DNA of 64,000 nucleotides from Bacteroidales bacterium (lineage in GTDB: Bacteria > Bacteroidota > Bacteroidia > Bacteroidales > UBA932). How positions within the stretch are numbered: the stretch's first letter is position 1; each line of letters opens with the position of its first letter. Both the position numbers and the translations under genes were made by a program. The notes beneath the pieces are model-generated. The model saw only the letters and a list, made by a program, of their open reading frames with translations, ran no database searches and was not told where the DNA came from. Below are positions 25,559-35,256 of this stretch, one piece after another. The stretch spans positions 62,001-126,000 of the forward strand of contig SUYR01000001.1 of NCBI GenBank assembly GCA_015060335.1, written 5' to 3'.

Positions 25559-28018
25559 ATGAAGAATATGGTGTACTGCATTATCTGCAACATTCTCCTT
25601 GTGGCACTTGTAATACTGACTTCATGCAGCAGACAGGTGGAACGGGTTACAATAGTGCCTGTTCCCGTACATATGGAGGTAGAACATGGAAATTTTGTCA
25701 TCACGGACAACACAATAATATCTATCGAGGATGAATCCCAACGACCTGTTGCTGAATGGTTTGCCGGTCTGTTCCGTACGCCTGCAGGAAATATGCCTGT
25801 TGTTACCAATAATCCTGCCGAGGCTGGTATAAGACTGATGTGCGATCCTTCTCTTGGGAGCGAATCGTATAGATTGTATGTGGGCAGGAGAGGCATAGAT
25901 ATACATGCGGCGGATGCGGCGGGAGCATTCTATGCCCTCCAGACTGTCCGTCAGGCCCTTCCGGCAGCACTTGAGTCTGATGTCCCTTCCCCCGAAGTAG
26001 TCTGGAAGGTGCCTTCGATGACTGTGTATGATTCGCCGAGGTTCCCTTATAGGGGTCTTATGGTGGATGTGTCAAGATATTTCCTCCCGAAGGATGATCT
26101 TCTTGAAATCATTGACTGCATGGCTATGCTCAAGCTCAACAATCTTCATCTTCATCTGACGGATGACAACGGATGGCGGATCGAGATCAGAAAATATCCT
26201 TTGCTTACTCAGATAGGGGCGTGGCGTGCTGACAGACCGGATGTGCCGTTTCCGGACAGGAGCAACCCTGTGGAAGGAGAACCGACTCCGATAGGGGGAT
26301 ATTATACTCAGGACGATATCCGTGAGATAGTGGCATATGCAGCAGAAAGACACGTCAATGTAATTCCTGAAATCGATATTCCGGCACATTCCAATTCGGC
26401 TCTTGCGGCCTATCCGGATCTGGCTTGCCCAGTGGTCGATAAATTCATCGGAGTGCTGCCGGGTCTGGGCGGAAGAAATGCAGATATAATATATTGTGCC
26501 GGCAATGACGATGTATTCGAGTTCCTCAGGAATGTCCTTGACGAGGTGTGTGAACTGTTTCCGTCCGAATATATACATCTTGGAGGCGACGAGGCTTGGA
26601 AGACATATTGGAAGATCTGTCCTCACTGTCAGGAGCGTATTTCTGACGAGGAACTTAAGGATGAGGAGGCACTGCAGGGCTGGTTCATGTCCCAGATGAA
26701 CGACTATCTCAAGAGCAAGGGACGTACCATGATGTGTTGGGATGAGGTTACCAATTCGCGGATTCCGGAAGATGCGGTGGTCTTCGGATGGCGGGAAGAT
26801 GGGGCGGCAGCGCTCAAGGCGGCCCGTCTTGGACATCGTTTTGTGATGACTCCGGCGGAAAAGCTGTATCTTATACGTTATCAGGGACCCCAGTGGTTTG
26901 AGCCGCTGACATATTTTGGCAACTCGACATTGAGCGATGTGTATGAGTATGATCCCGTACAGGATTGTCCGGCGGAGCTGGAAAGCTTTCTGATGGGCAT
27001 TCAGGGGTCCATGTGGACAGAATTCTGTGAATGTCCGGAGGATGTTGCATATCAGATATTTCCTCGACTTGCTGCCGTGGCGGAAAATGCGTGGTCTTCT
27101 TGCGGAAAAAGTAATTGGGCGGATTTTCTCAGACGTATGGACGGCTTTCTCAATCGTTTGGAGGCCAAGGGTGTAACATATTCAAAGGCAATGTATAATA
27201 TTCAGCACGAAGCGGTCTCTGACGGGGAGGGTACTGTTGCTGTCACCCTGAAATGCGAAAGACCTGATGTGGCGATCAGATATACTATGGACGGGTCGGA
27301 TCCGTGTGCAGATTCCCCTGTGTATTCGGGCACGATAAGCATTGGTGAGGCTGTGATGCTCAAGGCTGCAACCTTCTTTCCTGACGGATCTCAGGCAGGA
27401 AAGGTCCTGGAACTTCCTGTAGGTTGGAGCAAGGCTACCGCGTGCAGGGTGATGTCCGGACGTCCTGCTGCAAATGTCCTTACCAATGGTGTGCGGGGCA
27501 GTCTTCGCCAGACGGATTTCGAGTGGTGTCATTTTCATGACGATGCTGTCATTGTTGTGGATCTGGGTCAGGTTTCCGAAATCAGGCAGGTTGTCATCGG
27601 TACTCTCACAAACTATGGCATGGCATTCAACAGGCCTTCTTCAATTTCCCTTTCTCTGTCGGTTGACGGGATCGACTATGTGCCTGCATGCAGCTGCGGA
27701 TGGAGTGACGAGGATATATTCCGCGAAGGAAATTTCAAGGACGATGTGGTGTTTTCGTTCATTCCGTGTCCGGCAAGATATGTAAAGATCAAGGCGGTGC
27801 ATCCGGGTGTCTGCCCGGAAGGTCATATCCGCAGCGGTCAGCTCTCACGTTTCTGTTTTGATGAGATAAATGTCTATGGTCCACAGGCTTATTCTGGTCA
27901 GAATGCTCGAAAATCGACAATGTTCCTCCCTCAGCAGAAGCAGTCTTCGGTCATGGACAAGATATCGGACAAATCGCAGAAAGATTTTCTTCGTTGGTCT
28001 TCGCTGGGAGGTATGTAG
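25559..28018 (+). CDS. GH20 beta-N-acetylhexosaminidase lipoprotein
   Basis: 819 residues from ATG 25559, which begins a lipoprotein signal (VALVILTSCSRQ); an in-frame ATG at 25496 would put 21 odd residues in front and is rejected. Domains in order: GH20b N-terminal domain (about 30-140), the GH20 barrel (RGLMVDVSRYFLP, LHLHLTDDNGWRIE, catalytic pair Asp344-Glu345 in HLGGDEAW), a chitobiase-type C-terminal domain (IRYTMDGSDPCADSPVYSG) and a final F5/8-type carbohydrate-binding module. The enzyme removes terminal GlcNAc or GalNAc by substrate-assisted catalysis, probably from host N-glycans or mucin. Its divergence from the HTCS gene suggests regulation by it. Confidence 0.95.
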   Translation: MKNMVYCIICNILLVALVILTSCSRQVERVTIVPVPVHMEVEHGNFVITDNTIISIEDESQRPVAEWFAGLFRTPAGNMPVVTNNPAEAGIRLMCDPSLGSESYRLYVGRRGIDIHAADAAGAFYALQTVRQALPAALESDVPSPEVVWKVPSMTVYDSPRFPYRGLMVDVSRYFLPKDDLLEIIDCMAMLKLNNLHLHLTDDNGWRIEIRKYPLLTQIGAWRADRPDVPFPDRSNPVEGEPTPIGGYYTQDDIREIVAYAAERHVNVIPEIDIPAHSNSALAAYPDLACPVVDKFIGVLPGLGGRNADIIYCAGNDDVFEFLRNVLDEVCELFPSEYIHLGGDEAWKTYWKICPHCQERISDEELKDEEALQGWFMSQMNDYLKSKGRTMMCWDEVTNSRIPEDAVVFGWREDGAAALKAARLGHRFVMTPAEKLYLIRYQGPQWFEPLTYFGNSTLSDVYEYDPVQDCPAELESFLMGIQGSMWTEFCECPEDVAYQIFPRLAAVAENAWSSCGKSNWADFLRRMDGFLNRLEAKGVTYSKAMYNIQHEAVSDGEGTVAVTLKCERPDVAIRYTMDGSDPCADSPVYSGTISIGEAVMLKAATFFPDGSQAGKVLELPVGWSKATACRVMSGRPAANVLTNGVRGSLRQTDFEWCHFHDDAVIVVDLGQVSEIRQVVIGTLTNYGMAFNRPSSISLSLSVDGIDYVPACSCGWSDEDIFREGNFKDDVVFSFIPCPARYVKIKAVHPGVCPEGHIRSGQLSRFCFDEINVYGPQAYSGQNARKSTMFLPQQKQSSVMDKISDKSQKDFLRWSSLGGM

Positions 28019-28047
28019 TACTCCCTCTCCGTCAAATCCCGAAATTG

Positions 28048-28155
28048 CCTGGCACTCAACCGCCTGACTGTCAATGTTTTATAGAAACGCGATTCCCCGT
28101 CGCAGGGGAATCGCCTTTCTGCATTGCGCTGACTCTCAGCGCTTTAAGCGGCAGG
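28048..28155. repeat. Palindromic intergenic element, copy 5
   Basis: Core stem GCGATTCCCC (28089-28098) with GGGGAATCGC (28105-28114), extended outward by AGAAA/TTTCT around one mismatch. The left flank CCTGGCACTCAACCGCCTGA and right tail CTCAGCGCTTTAAGCGGCAG are imperfect reverse complements, so the element is a palindrome about 108 bp long. It starts 29 nt after the GH20 stop and ends about 35 nt before the SusC promoter. Confidence 0.87.
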
Positions 28156-28190
28156 CGGAATGTCGGATATTTCGCGTCTGCATATATTTT

Positions 28191-28222
28191 TTTGAAAGTG
28201 TGCTGAAAAATGAGTAACTTTG
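28191..28222 (+). promoter_or_regulatory. Promoter of the SusC/metalloprotease operon
   Basis: TTTG at 28191-28194 and TAACTTTG at 28215-28222 with a 20-nt spacer match the Bacteroidota housekeeping consensus. Transcription would begin near 28229, leaving about 36 nt of leader before the SusC ATG. Confidence 0.8.
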
Positions 28223-28264
28223 TCAACTTTATTGAGTGAAGATTAAGGACTTATAACTTAACGT

Positions 28265-31200
28265 ATGCGCACACAAAGTCTTATCAAACATCTTTGCAGG
28301 GGGGGGCAACTCCTTACGGCCCTGCTGCTGATATTCTTCAGCGTCGAGCTTTCTGCTCAAAATGTCAGCACCATATCAGGTGTTGTAGTAGATGAATTTG
28401 ACGAGCCTATGCCGGGAGTCGCAGTTTACGACCCCCTGGATACCGGCGGAGGAACGCTGACCTCCAACGATGGCCGTTATTCCATCATTGTTTCAAAATC
28501 TTGTAAAGAACTCGAGTTCTCATGCATGGGTTACAAGACCCAGAGGCTTTCCCTTGACAAGTCTGCCCTCGTAAGGCTTCAGCCCGACGCTCTGGCCATC
28601 GAGGAGACTGTCGTTACGGGTATCTATACCAGAAAGGCGGATTCATTCACGGGAGCCGTACAGTCAATAACCGCCGACAACCTCAAGAGAGTCGGAAACT
28701 CGAATGTCTTCGAATCGTTGAAGAATATCGATCCTTCTCTGATGATCCTGGACAACCTTGCAGCTGGTTCCGACCCGAATGCCATGGTATCCATGCAGCT
28801 TCGTGGCGCTTCGTCATTCGCGCTCGAGGGTACGACAAACCTCAAGAGTAACTTCGTCAACGACGCTAACATGCCTCTGTTCATCCTCGATGGTTTCGAA
28901 ACTTCGGTCGAGAAGATCCAGGATATGGATATGAACCGCGTCCAGAGTATCACTATCCTCAAGGATGCATCTGCAAAAGCTATCTACGGTTCAAAGGCAG
29001 GTAACGGTGTCATCGTGATCGAGACAAAGTCGCTCAGGTCTGATGAGACATTGATCACGTACAATGGAAGTGTGGGAATCGAGACACCGGACCTTACAAG
29101 TTACAATCTTTGTAATGCGCTGGAGAAACTCGAGGTGGAGACGCGTGAAGGATATTATACCCCGACAGCGATGCCTGATGCGGAGGCCCATATGCAATCT
29201 ACAGAACTGTATTACTCGCGTCTCAAGAAGGCTTTGGAGGGGGAAAGTACATATTGGCTTTCAAAACCTCTGCGTACGGGTATCTCACATCAGCATTCGC
29301 TCAGTGCAGAACTTGGTACAAAGGCCCTCAAAGCTATGGCTACGTTCAAGTATTCTGACACTCAGGGTACTATGAGAGGATCTTACCGACAGACGATTTC
29401 TGGCGACATAAATATCGCATATCGTTATGGAAAGTGGACGTTCAGAAATATAATGAGTATCGCATCGATGAACAACGAGGACTCTCCTTACGGTTCATTC
29501 GATGAGGTAAGCCGTATCAATCCGTATTGTGCTCCTTATGATGAATTCGGTTCTCTTATCAAAATCCTTGATAAGGTGGATGGTGTTGATGTGGGTAACC
29601 CGCTGTATAATGCTACTCTCAATACAAAGTTTGCAGAGTCTTATCTTGACTTTACGGACAATATGTATGTAGAGTACCAGATGTTCAAGCCATTGAAACT
29701 GGTTGGTCGTTTCAGTATCAGTTCCAAAAAGACCGAGATGGAGGATTTTTATCCCGCAGAGCATACGAAATTCATAAGCGAGGACTGGGACAGCCGCGAG
29801 GACTTGATGATAAGAAAAGGTAGTTACGAGATTACCAACGGTAACCAGACAGCTTTTTCGGGTGATATCTCGGCGCAGTTTAATTATTCATTTGCAAAGT
29901 CTCATGATCTGTTTGCAACGGGACAGTTTACTATCACAGAGACAAAATATGATGAGGTGTCGCATAAAGCGGAAGGTTTCCCTAATAGCCGAATGAACAG
30001 CATCATTCATGCACGCCAGTATGCATTAGACTCTTCTCCTACGGGATATGATGGTATCAATAGAAATATTGGTCTCCTTCTCACGGCGGGCTACAGCTAT
30101 AAGGACAAATATATGCTTGATGCTACAATCCGAGGGTCTGCCTCATCGGTATTCGGTACCAACAACAGATGGGGAACGTTCTGGAGTGCCGGACTTGCGT
30201 GGAACCTCCATAAGGAAGACTGGATGTCACAGGCTTCCTGGATCCAACAGCTCAAGATTCGCGGATCTTTGGGATCTTCGGGAAATCAGAACTATTCTAC
30301 CAACAGATCTCTTGCCGTCTATAAATACTATAATGACAGATATTATGACGGATTTACTGGTGCTGCCTTGGGTAATATGGAGAATCCTAACCTTGGATGG
30401 GAGCAGAAGATGGACTACAACCTCGGTCTGGACTTCAGGACATCTGCTATAACATTTACCGCAGATTTTTATATCGCCGACACGAAGGATCTTGTATTCA
30501 ACAGAACGCTTCTTCCGTCATCCGGATTCAGCACAGTTTCAGACAATCTCGGAGTGGTCCGCAACAAAGGATTTGAGCTCAGCCTGAGCTATAGGTTGTT
30601 CCAGAGGGGCGCCTCATGGATGAGTGTGTTCGGAAAAGTGGCATACAATGACAACAGAATCCTGGAGATTTCAGATGCTCTTGAAGCATATAACAAGCTT
30701 CAGAAGCAGCAGGCGGTGGATACTGGTTCTCTTGAGCCTGTAGTGCAATACTACAACGGCATGCCTATGCATTCTATCTGGGCGGTAAGGTCTCTCGGTA
30801 TTGACCCTGTTTCAGGCAAAGAGATTTTCCTCGACAGGAATGGAGACATGACAAACACCTGGAGTGCTAACGACCTGGTGAACTGTGGCTCTTCTGATCC
30901 TAAGTTTAATGGAAATTTCGGTCTTTCTGCAGAGATTAAGGGCATAGGAGTAAACCTTGTCTGCAGCTGGTACGGCGGAGGTTATATGTATAATACCACC
31001 CTGCTCAACAAGGTGGAGAACACTTACATCGGACATAATGTTGACAGACGTATCTTTACAGACAGATGGTATCAGGTCGGCCAGGTAGCTCAGTTCCGAA
31101 ACGGTTATTACAGTAGCATACAGGATCCAAAAAGTACATCATCGACAAAGGCAACATCTCGTTTTGTTCAGAAGAACAATACTCTGTCAGTGTCTTCTGC

Positions 31201-31372
31201 CTCAATATACTATGAATTTCCTTACAGTGTCATGAAAAAAATGAAGATGAATCGTCTTCGCTTGTCTTTGTATGCAAATGACCTGTACACCTTCTCTTCT
31301 ATAAGGATTGAAAGAGGAACTTCGTATCCATATGCAAGATCATTCTCATTCTCTGTAACAGCGACATTCTAA
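28265..31372 (+). CDS. SusC/RagA-family TonB-dependent transporter
   Basis: 1035 residues. A signal peptide ends near VELSAQN, followed by a carboxypeptidase-D-like domain (about 32-110; STISGVVVDEFDEPMPGVAV), a plug domain with the IEETVVTGIYTRKADSFTGA start and NVFESLKNIDPSLMI, and a 22-strand barrel ending in ARSFSFSVTATF. These proteins pull substrates through the outer membrane with TonB energy, with SusD as lid. The next gene starts after one base. Codons 12-14 contain a run of eight G (28299-28306), so slippage could switch the frame before the signal-peptide core. The neighbouring metalloproteases suggest a peptide substrate. Confidence 0.97.
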   Translation: MRTQSLIKHLCRGGQLLTALLLIFFSVELSAQNVSTISGVVVDEFDEPMPGVAVYDPLDTGGGTLTSNDGRYSIIVSKSCKELEFSCMGYKTQRLSLDKSALVRLQPDALAIEETVVTGIYTRKADSFTGAVQSITADNLKRVGNSNVFESLKNIDPSLMILDNLAAGSDPNAMVSMQLRGASSFALEGTTNLKSNFVNDANMPLFILDGFETSVEKIQDMDMNRVQSITILKDASAKAIYGSKAGNGVIVIETKSLRSDETLITYNGSVGIETPDLTSYNLCNALEKLEVETREGYYTPTAMPDAEAHMQSTELYYSRLKKALEGESTYWLSKPLRTGISHQHSLSAELGTKALKAMATFKYSDTQGTMRGSYRQTISGDINIAYRYGKWTFRNIMSIASMNNEDSPYGSFDEVSRINPYCAPYDEFGSLIKILDKVDGVDVGNPLYNATLNTKFAESYLDFTDNMYVEYQMFKPLKLVGRFSISSKKTEMEDFYPAEHTKFISEDWDSREDLMIRKGSYEITNGNQTAFSGDISAQFNYSFAKSHDLFATGQFTITETKYDEVSHKAEGFPNSRMNSIIHARQYALDSSPTGYDGINRNIGLLLTAGYSYKDKYMLDATIRGSASSVFGTNNRWGTFWSAGLAWNLHKEDWMSQASWIQQLKIRGSLGSSGNQNYSTNRSLAVYKYYNDRYYDGFTGAALGNMENPNLGWEQKMDYNLGLDFRTSAITFTADFYIADTKDLVFNRTLLPSSGFSTVSDNLGVVRNKGFELSLSYRLFQRGASWMSVFGKVAYNDNRILEISDALEAYNKLQKQQAVDTGSLEPVVQYYNGMPMHSIWAVRSLGIDPVSGKEIFLDRNGDMTNTWSANDLVNCGSSDPKFNGNFGLSAEIKGIGVNLVCSWYGGGYMYNTTLLNKVENTYIGHNVDRRIFTDRWYQVGQVAQFRNGYYSSIQDPKSTSSTKATSRFVQKNNTLSVSSASIYYEFPYSVMKKMKMNRLRLSLYANDLYTFSSIRIERGTSYPYARSFSFSVTATF

Positions 31373-31373
31373 G

Positions 31374-32873
31374 ATGAAAAAATTATTAATGAAATATCTG
31401 CTGCCAGTCCTGATGGCAGCAACGGCGGTTTCTTGTGAAGATTGGCTCAATGTCACTTCGTCATCGGAACTGCAGGCCGACAAACTGTATGAGACGCGCA
31501 CAGGCTTTTATGAAGCTCTCACGGGTGTTTATATGACTATGGGTGGTGCCAGTACATACGGCGGAAGCTATATGTGGTCTGTCAATAATTATGTTGCTTA
31601 TCCATATAACATTAATTCACAGATTGTGATAGGAGAGATACAGAAGCATTTGTATTCTCATACGAAGATCAGATCAGTCATCGATCAGATGTGGTACAAC
31701 GGCTACTTTACAATTGCCAATATCAACATTATCCTCAGGGAACTGGAAGCAAGAAGGTCTGTAATATCATCTGATGTTGAATATGATCTCTTCAAAGGAG
31801 AACTCCTCGCTTTGAGGGCGATGATTCATTTCGACATCATGAGAATGTTCGGTGTAAATGACTGGTCTGGTGAAAATGCTGCAAAACTGACAATTCCTTA
31901 TGTCAAGGAATATTCAGCGGAAGTTACCCCTCAACTTTCGTATGAAGAAACCGAAAGGCTGCTGATGGATGACATAAATAATGCTATTGAATGTCTGAGA
32001 CGTTCCGACCCGATTGTTGCAGATCCGGGTGACTCATTCGACTCGACCATTAACGCAGAAGGTTATTGGACCAACCGAGGCAAGCATATGAATTATTATG
32101 CAGCAATTGCTTTGGCAGCAAGAATTTATCAATGGAAAAAAGAATATGAAACAGCTGCCAAATATGCTCAGGAAGTGATAGATGGGGCATTCGATGCCGG
32201 TCTCGTCTCATGGGTTGATGCGTATTCCATAGTCAATGAAACTTCAGATGACCAAAAGGATTGGATATTTTCTACAGAGCATCTGTTCTCGCTTGACGTA
32301 ACTGATTTATATTCGTCGCTTCGTCTGACTTTCTTTACCTCCGATGAAAATTCAATCTATATTGATGACTCGTTCGTGAATCTGCTGTTCCCTCCAGTGG
32401 ATTCTCAGACCGGTTCTGTGGCCGGACTTGAGGATATCCGAGGAACAGCTCTACATCTGAAATATACCGGTCTGGGATATGTTCTGTATAAATATTACGG
32501 TTCTACATCCTATAATGTCAAGTTCAGGAACAGGATACCGATGTCAAGGATCTCCGAAATGTATTACATAGTGGCAGAGTACCTTATTGACGAAGGAGAT
32601 ATTTCCGGAGCAATGTATCAGTTGGATGAAGTTAGAGCGCGTAGAGGTATCACATCCAGATTGCAGGATTTCGTGGCTGCTCTGGACCCTTCAGAGGAAC
32701 TTATGAAGGAATACTACAGGGAGTTTGTCGGAGAAGATAAACTGTTCTATTATCTGAAGCACGTCAAGGCAGAGAAATCTCTTTCCGAGACATTCGACCT
32801 CAGCGCTTCAGCCCTCATATATCCTTATCCGGATGAGGAAATCAATTACGGACGTAAACAGGAACTTAATTAA
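31374..32873 (+). CDS. SusD/RagB-family nutrient-binding lipoprotein
   Basis: 499 residues with a lipoprotein signal (Cys 21 in TAVSCEDWLN), placing it on the outer membrane surface. The RagB/SusD features are present: the CEDWLNVTSSSELQADKLYE start, helical TPR-like stretches (GELLALRAMIHFDIMRMFG), and the C-terminal RIPMSRISEMYYIVAEYL helix followed by LDEVRARRGI. It caps the SusC channel and binds the incoming substrate. It lies 1 nt after SusC and 3 nt before DUF4843, a tight operon. The ligand is not predictable from sequence. Confidence 0.96.
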   Translation: MKKLLMKYLLPVLMAATAVSCEDWLNVTSSSELQADKLYETRTGFYEALTGVYMTMGGASTYGGSYMWSVNNYVAYPYNINSQIVIGEIQKHLYSHTKIRSVIDQMWYNGYFTIANINIILRELEARRSVISSDVEYDLFKGELLALRAMIHFDIMRMFGVNDWSGENAAKLTIPYVKEYSAEVTPQLSYEETERLLMDDINNAIECLRRSDPIVADPGDSFDSTINAEGYWTNRGKHMNYYAAIALAARIYQWKKEYETAAKYAQEVIDGAFDAGLVSWVDAYSIVNETSDDQKDWIFSTEHLFSLDVTDLYSSLRLTFFTSDENSIYIDDSFVNLLFPPVDSQTGSVAGLEDIRGTALHLKYTGLGYVLYKYYGSTSYNVKFRNRIPMSRISEMYYIVAEYLIDEGDISGAMYQLDEVRARRGITSRLQDFVAALDPSEELMKEYYREFVGEDKLFYYLKHVKAEKSLSETFDLSASALIYPYPDEEINYGRKQELN

Positions 32874-32876
32874 GAT

Positions 32877-33683
32877 ATGAAGAGACACATATACATATTA
32901 ATGATGCTTTCTACCTTATTCACAATATCCTGCAAGGTAGATGATATTGATACATATAGCATAGAGAACAGTGCTGTAGTATTTCAGGCGGGTTCGGTAC
33001 AGTTCTCAATGAAGGGTGCTACTGATGAGTTTACTGAAAAGTCACTTACATTGAATCTGGTCGGACGTATTGCGGATTATGACAGAAGGATTGATTTGAG
33101 AGTGCTCTCTGATGCCGACAATACCGCTAAACAGGATGTGGATTTTAAGATCGGGGAGGCCGTAATGAAGGCAGGAGAATATGTGGCGACTGTTGATTTC
33201 TTAATCCATCAGATGCCAGAAGGGGTTGAAAATCAGAATGTCACCTTAGAGATCGTTCCTAATGAATATTTTAGAAAGGGCTATCCTAAGACATCCAAGG
33301 TGTATGTTTCGTGGTCGGAGGAGTATGTCCGTCCATCTAAGGAGGTCGTCTGGAAAGACTGGTTTGATTTTTTCTGCCGAGGTTATAGCAAGAATTATCA
33401 TAAAATTCTCATAGAGGTGTTCGGTGATGTAATTGAGACCTATACCAGAAGTGTTGTTAGTGTCCGTGAGGATGAGACATTGACATTGAAACTCATTGAC
33501 TGGTGGTATGTCGCTCAGGATAAACTTGTCGACTATGTGAGGAAATACGATGCTGCACACCCGGATGCACCTTTGATGCATAGTGATGATTACGAGACCT
33601 ATACGACCTATAAGGACCCGGTTGGCTCTGGTAATAGACCGGAGAGAATACCTACCATTTATGAAACTTTACTCCAATACTAA
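32877..33683 (+). CDS. DUF4843 lipoprotein
   Basis: 268 residues with a lipoprotein signal (Cys 19 in FTISCKVDDID). The segment NSAVVFQAGSVQFSMKGA, followed by LTLNLVGRIADYDRRIDLRV and a KVYVSWSEEYVRPS stretch, is the usual look of DUF4843 proteins that follow SusD in operons of this type. The family is thought to be a surface accessory of SusCD complexes; no activity is established to my knowledge. Spacing is 3 nt on both sides. Confidence 0.82.
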   Translation: MKRHIYILMMLSTLFTISCKVDDIDTYSIENSAVVFQAGSVQFSMKGATDEFTEKSLTLNLVGRIADYDRRIDLRVLSDADNTAKQDVDFKIGEAVMKAGEYVATVDFLIHQMPEGVENQNVTLEIVPNEYFRKGYPKTSKVYVSWSEEYVRPSKEVVWKDWFDFFCRGYSKNYHKILIEVFGDVIETYTRSVVSVREDETLTLKLIDWWYVAQDKLVDYVRKYDAAHPDAPLMHSDDYETYTTYKDPVGSGNRPERIPTIYETLLQY

Positions 33684-33686
33684 AGT

Positions 33687-35231
33687 ATGAAACACGTATA
33701 TACAAGATTTGCATTGCCCGTTCTTATCTGTGCTTTTGCTGTCTCCTGTTACAAGGATCTGAGCACGGAGGCGACTAAGACCTTACCTGAAATAGAGATT
33801 ACCTCTGAATATGAGAGTCTTGAGATCTATTATGGTGAAACCTTTACATTTACTCCGGAGGTAAGGATCAAGGGCAGGAAACAGAGTGACATAGAGTATA
33901 AATGGGAAATGACCATCAGGCCATTGACAGAAAAGTTTGATCTGGAACTGGGTACGCAGAAGACGCTGACATATATGGTCGGAAATACTCCTTCAAATAA
34001 GCCATATACTCTGAAACTTACAGTCACAGATAAGGTGACCGGTCTTGTGAGATCACAGTCTTGGGATGCTTATGTCCTCAGTCCTCTTGGCGAGGGCCTT
34101 CTTGTTGCTCATACTGCGGATGGTGGCAAGACATCAGACTTGTCTCTCTTGAAGGCCCCTTCGGTTACGTCGGGATATTCGGAATCTCCACGAACTACAC
34201 ACAATCTGTTCTCTTTGTCAAATGGAAAACCGATTGAAGGAAGGGTCAGTTCACTTTGTCCTGTTGTAAGTTCAAATATGAGTACTTACAATCTTAACAG
34301 GATGTTTGTCGGAACAGATGGCGAACTGATTGCGCTGAATTATCTCGACTATAAAGAGGATGCCAGAAATGAGGCTCTGTTCCAGTTTACGCCTGATGAG
34401 AAGATCAATGTGGATTTTCTGATAAATTATGCCGGATATGCCCATGGCCTTGTTGCCAATGGAAAATTCTATCATTATGTATGTAATATGAATTATCTCT
34501 ACAACCCGGTTGCTTACCATTATACTCCATCGGATGTTTTTTCAAGTAAGACAATAACAGCCGCAAAGTATTCACAGGGAGATATATATCTGATAGATGT
34601 AAATCAGGGTTCTTTCTTTTATATGGTTGGATGGAAACCGGGTGGCAGTTTTGAGGAAATTTCTGTAAACACGACTTATCAGGTGAAGGGCGCGACACCT
34701 CTTGCCTGCGGTATCATGAAGGATGAAAAGGCTTGTTTTGTTTCTAAAGCTGTTGATGGAAACGTCTATGCTACCATGATTACCTATGCAACTCCTGTCA
34801 TTTCATCAAATTATAACCTTACGGAAGTTGCTCCTGATATTGAGGATGCCAAAGGTTTTGCGTTCTGTGATAATGCTGATGTGTTCTATTATTATACTGA
34901 TAGGAATATTTATGCCCTCATTATAACAGGAAAGTCGGTCACTTTGAGATCTGTAGCATGGACACCTGAGAGTCAGAATGAAAAAGTTACCGGGCTTTGC
35001 CAGTACCAGCAGGGATGGTATGGTACTCAGCAGTTGTCTGAAATTGACTATCAGCACAAACTTGATACCCATAGGCTCCAGATGATTATCACTACATACG
35101 ACGAGACCACTGGTGAGGGCAAGATATATCTCCGTCCATTCAATGTGAGTACCGGACTTTTCACTATGCAGTCAAACGGAACTTACGGTGGCTTCAACGA
35201 AATCACAGCAATCACCCCAACCCTCAGATAA
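33687..35231 (+). CDS. PKD-like-domain lipoprotein
   Basis: 514 residues with a lipoprotein signal (Cys 15-18 region, AVSCYKDLST). Residues about 30-130 form a PKD-like beta-sandwich (YYGETFTFTPEVRIKGR, then YKWEMTIRP and TYMVGNTPSNKPYTLKLTV). The remainder resembles a propeller with short YY/FY strands (VFYYYTDRNIYALIITG). Proteins of this build often accompany SusD and DUF4843 and are annotated as PKD-like family lipoproteins. A role as a surface substrate-binding partner is inferred from position. It ends 25 nt before the metalloprotease gene. Confidence 0.8.
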   Translation: MKHVYTRFALPVLICAFAVSCYKDLSTEATKTLPEIEITSEYESLEIYYGETFTFTPEVRIKGRKQSDIEYKWEMTIRPLTEKFDLELGTQKTLTYMVGNTPSNKPYTLKLTVTDKVTGLVRSQSWDAYVLSPLGEGLLVAHTADGGKTSDLSLLKAPSVTSGYSESPRTTHNLFSLSNGKPIEGRVSSLCPVVSSNMSTYNLNRMFVGTDGELIALNYLDYKEDARNEALFQFTPDEKINVDFLINYAGYAHGLVANGKFYHYVCNMNYLYNPVAYHYTPSDVFSSKTITAAKYSQGDIYLIDVNQGSFFYMVGWKPGGSFEEISVNTTYQVKGATPLACGIMKDEKACFVSKAVDGNVYATMITYATPVISSNYNLTEVAPDIEDAKGFAFCDNADVFYYYTDRNIYALIITGKSVTLRSVAWTPESQNEKVTGLCQYQQGWYGTQQLSEIDYQHKLDTHRLQMIITTYDETTGEGKIYLRPFNVSTGLFTMQSNGTYGGFNEITAITPTLR

Positions 35232-35256
35232 TCAAGCAATTTAATAACACCAGAAT

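Noticed and set aside
28019..28264. Invertible promoter upstream of SusC
   Set aside because: The inverted repeats there belong to the dispersed palindromic element and do not flank the promoter; no recombinase gene is nearby.
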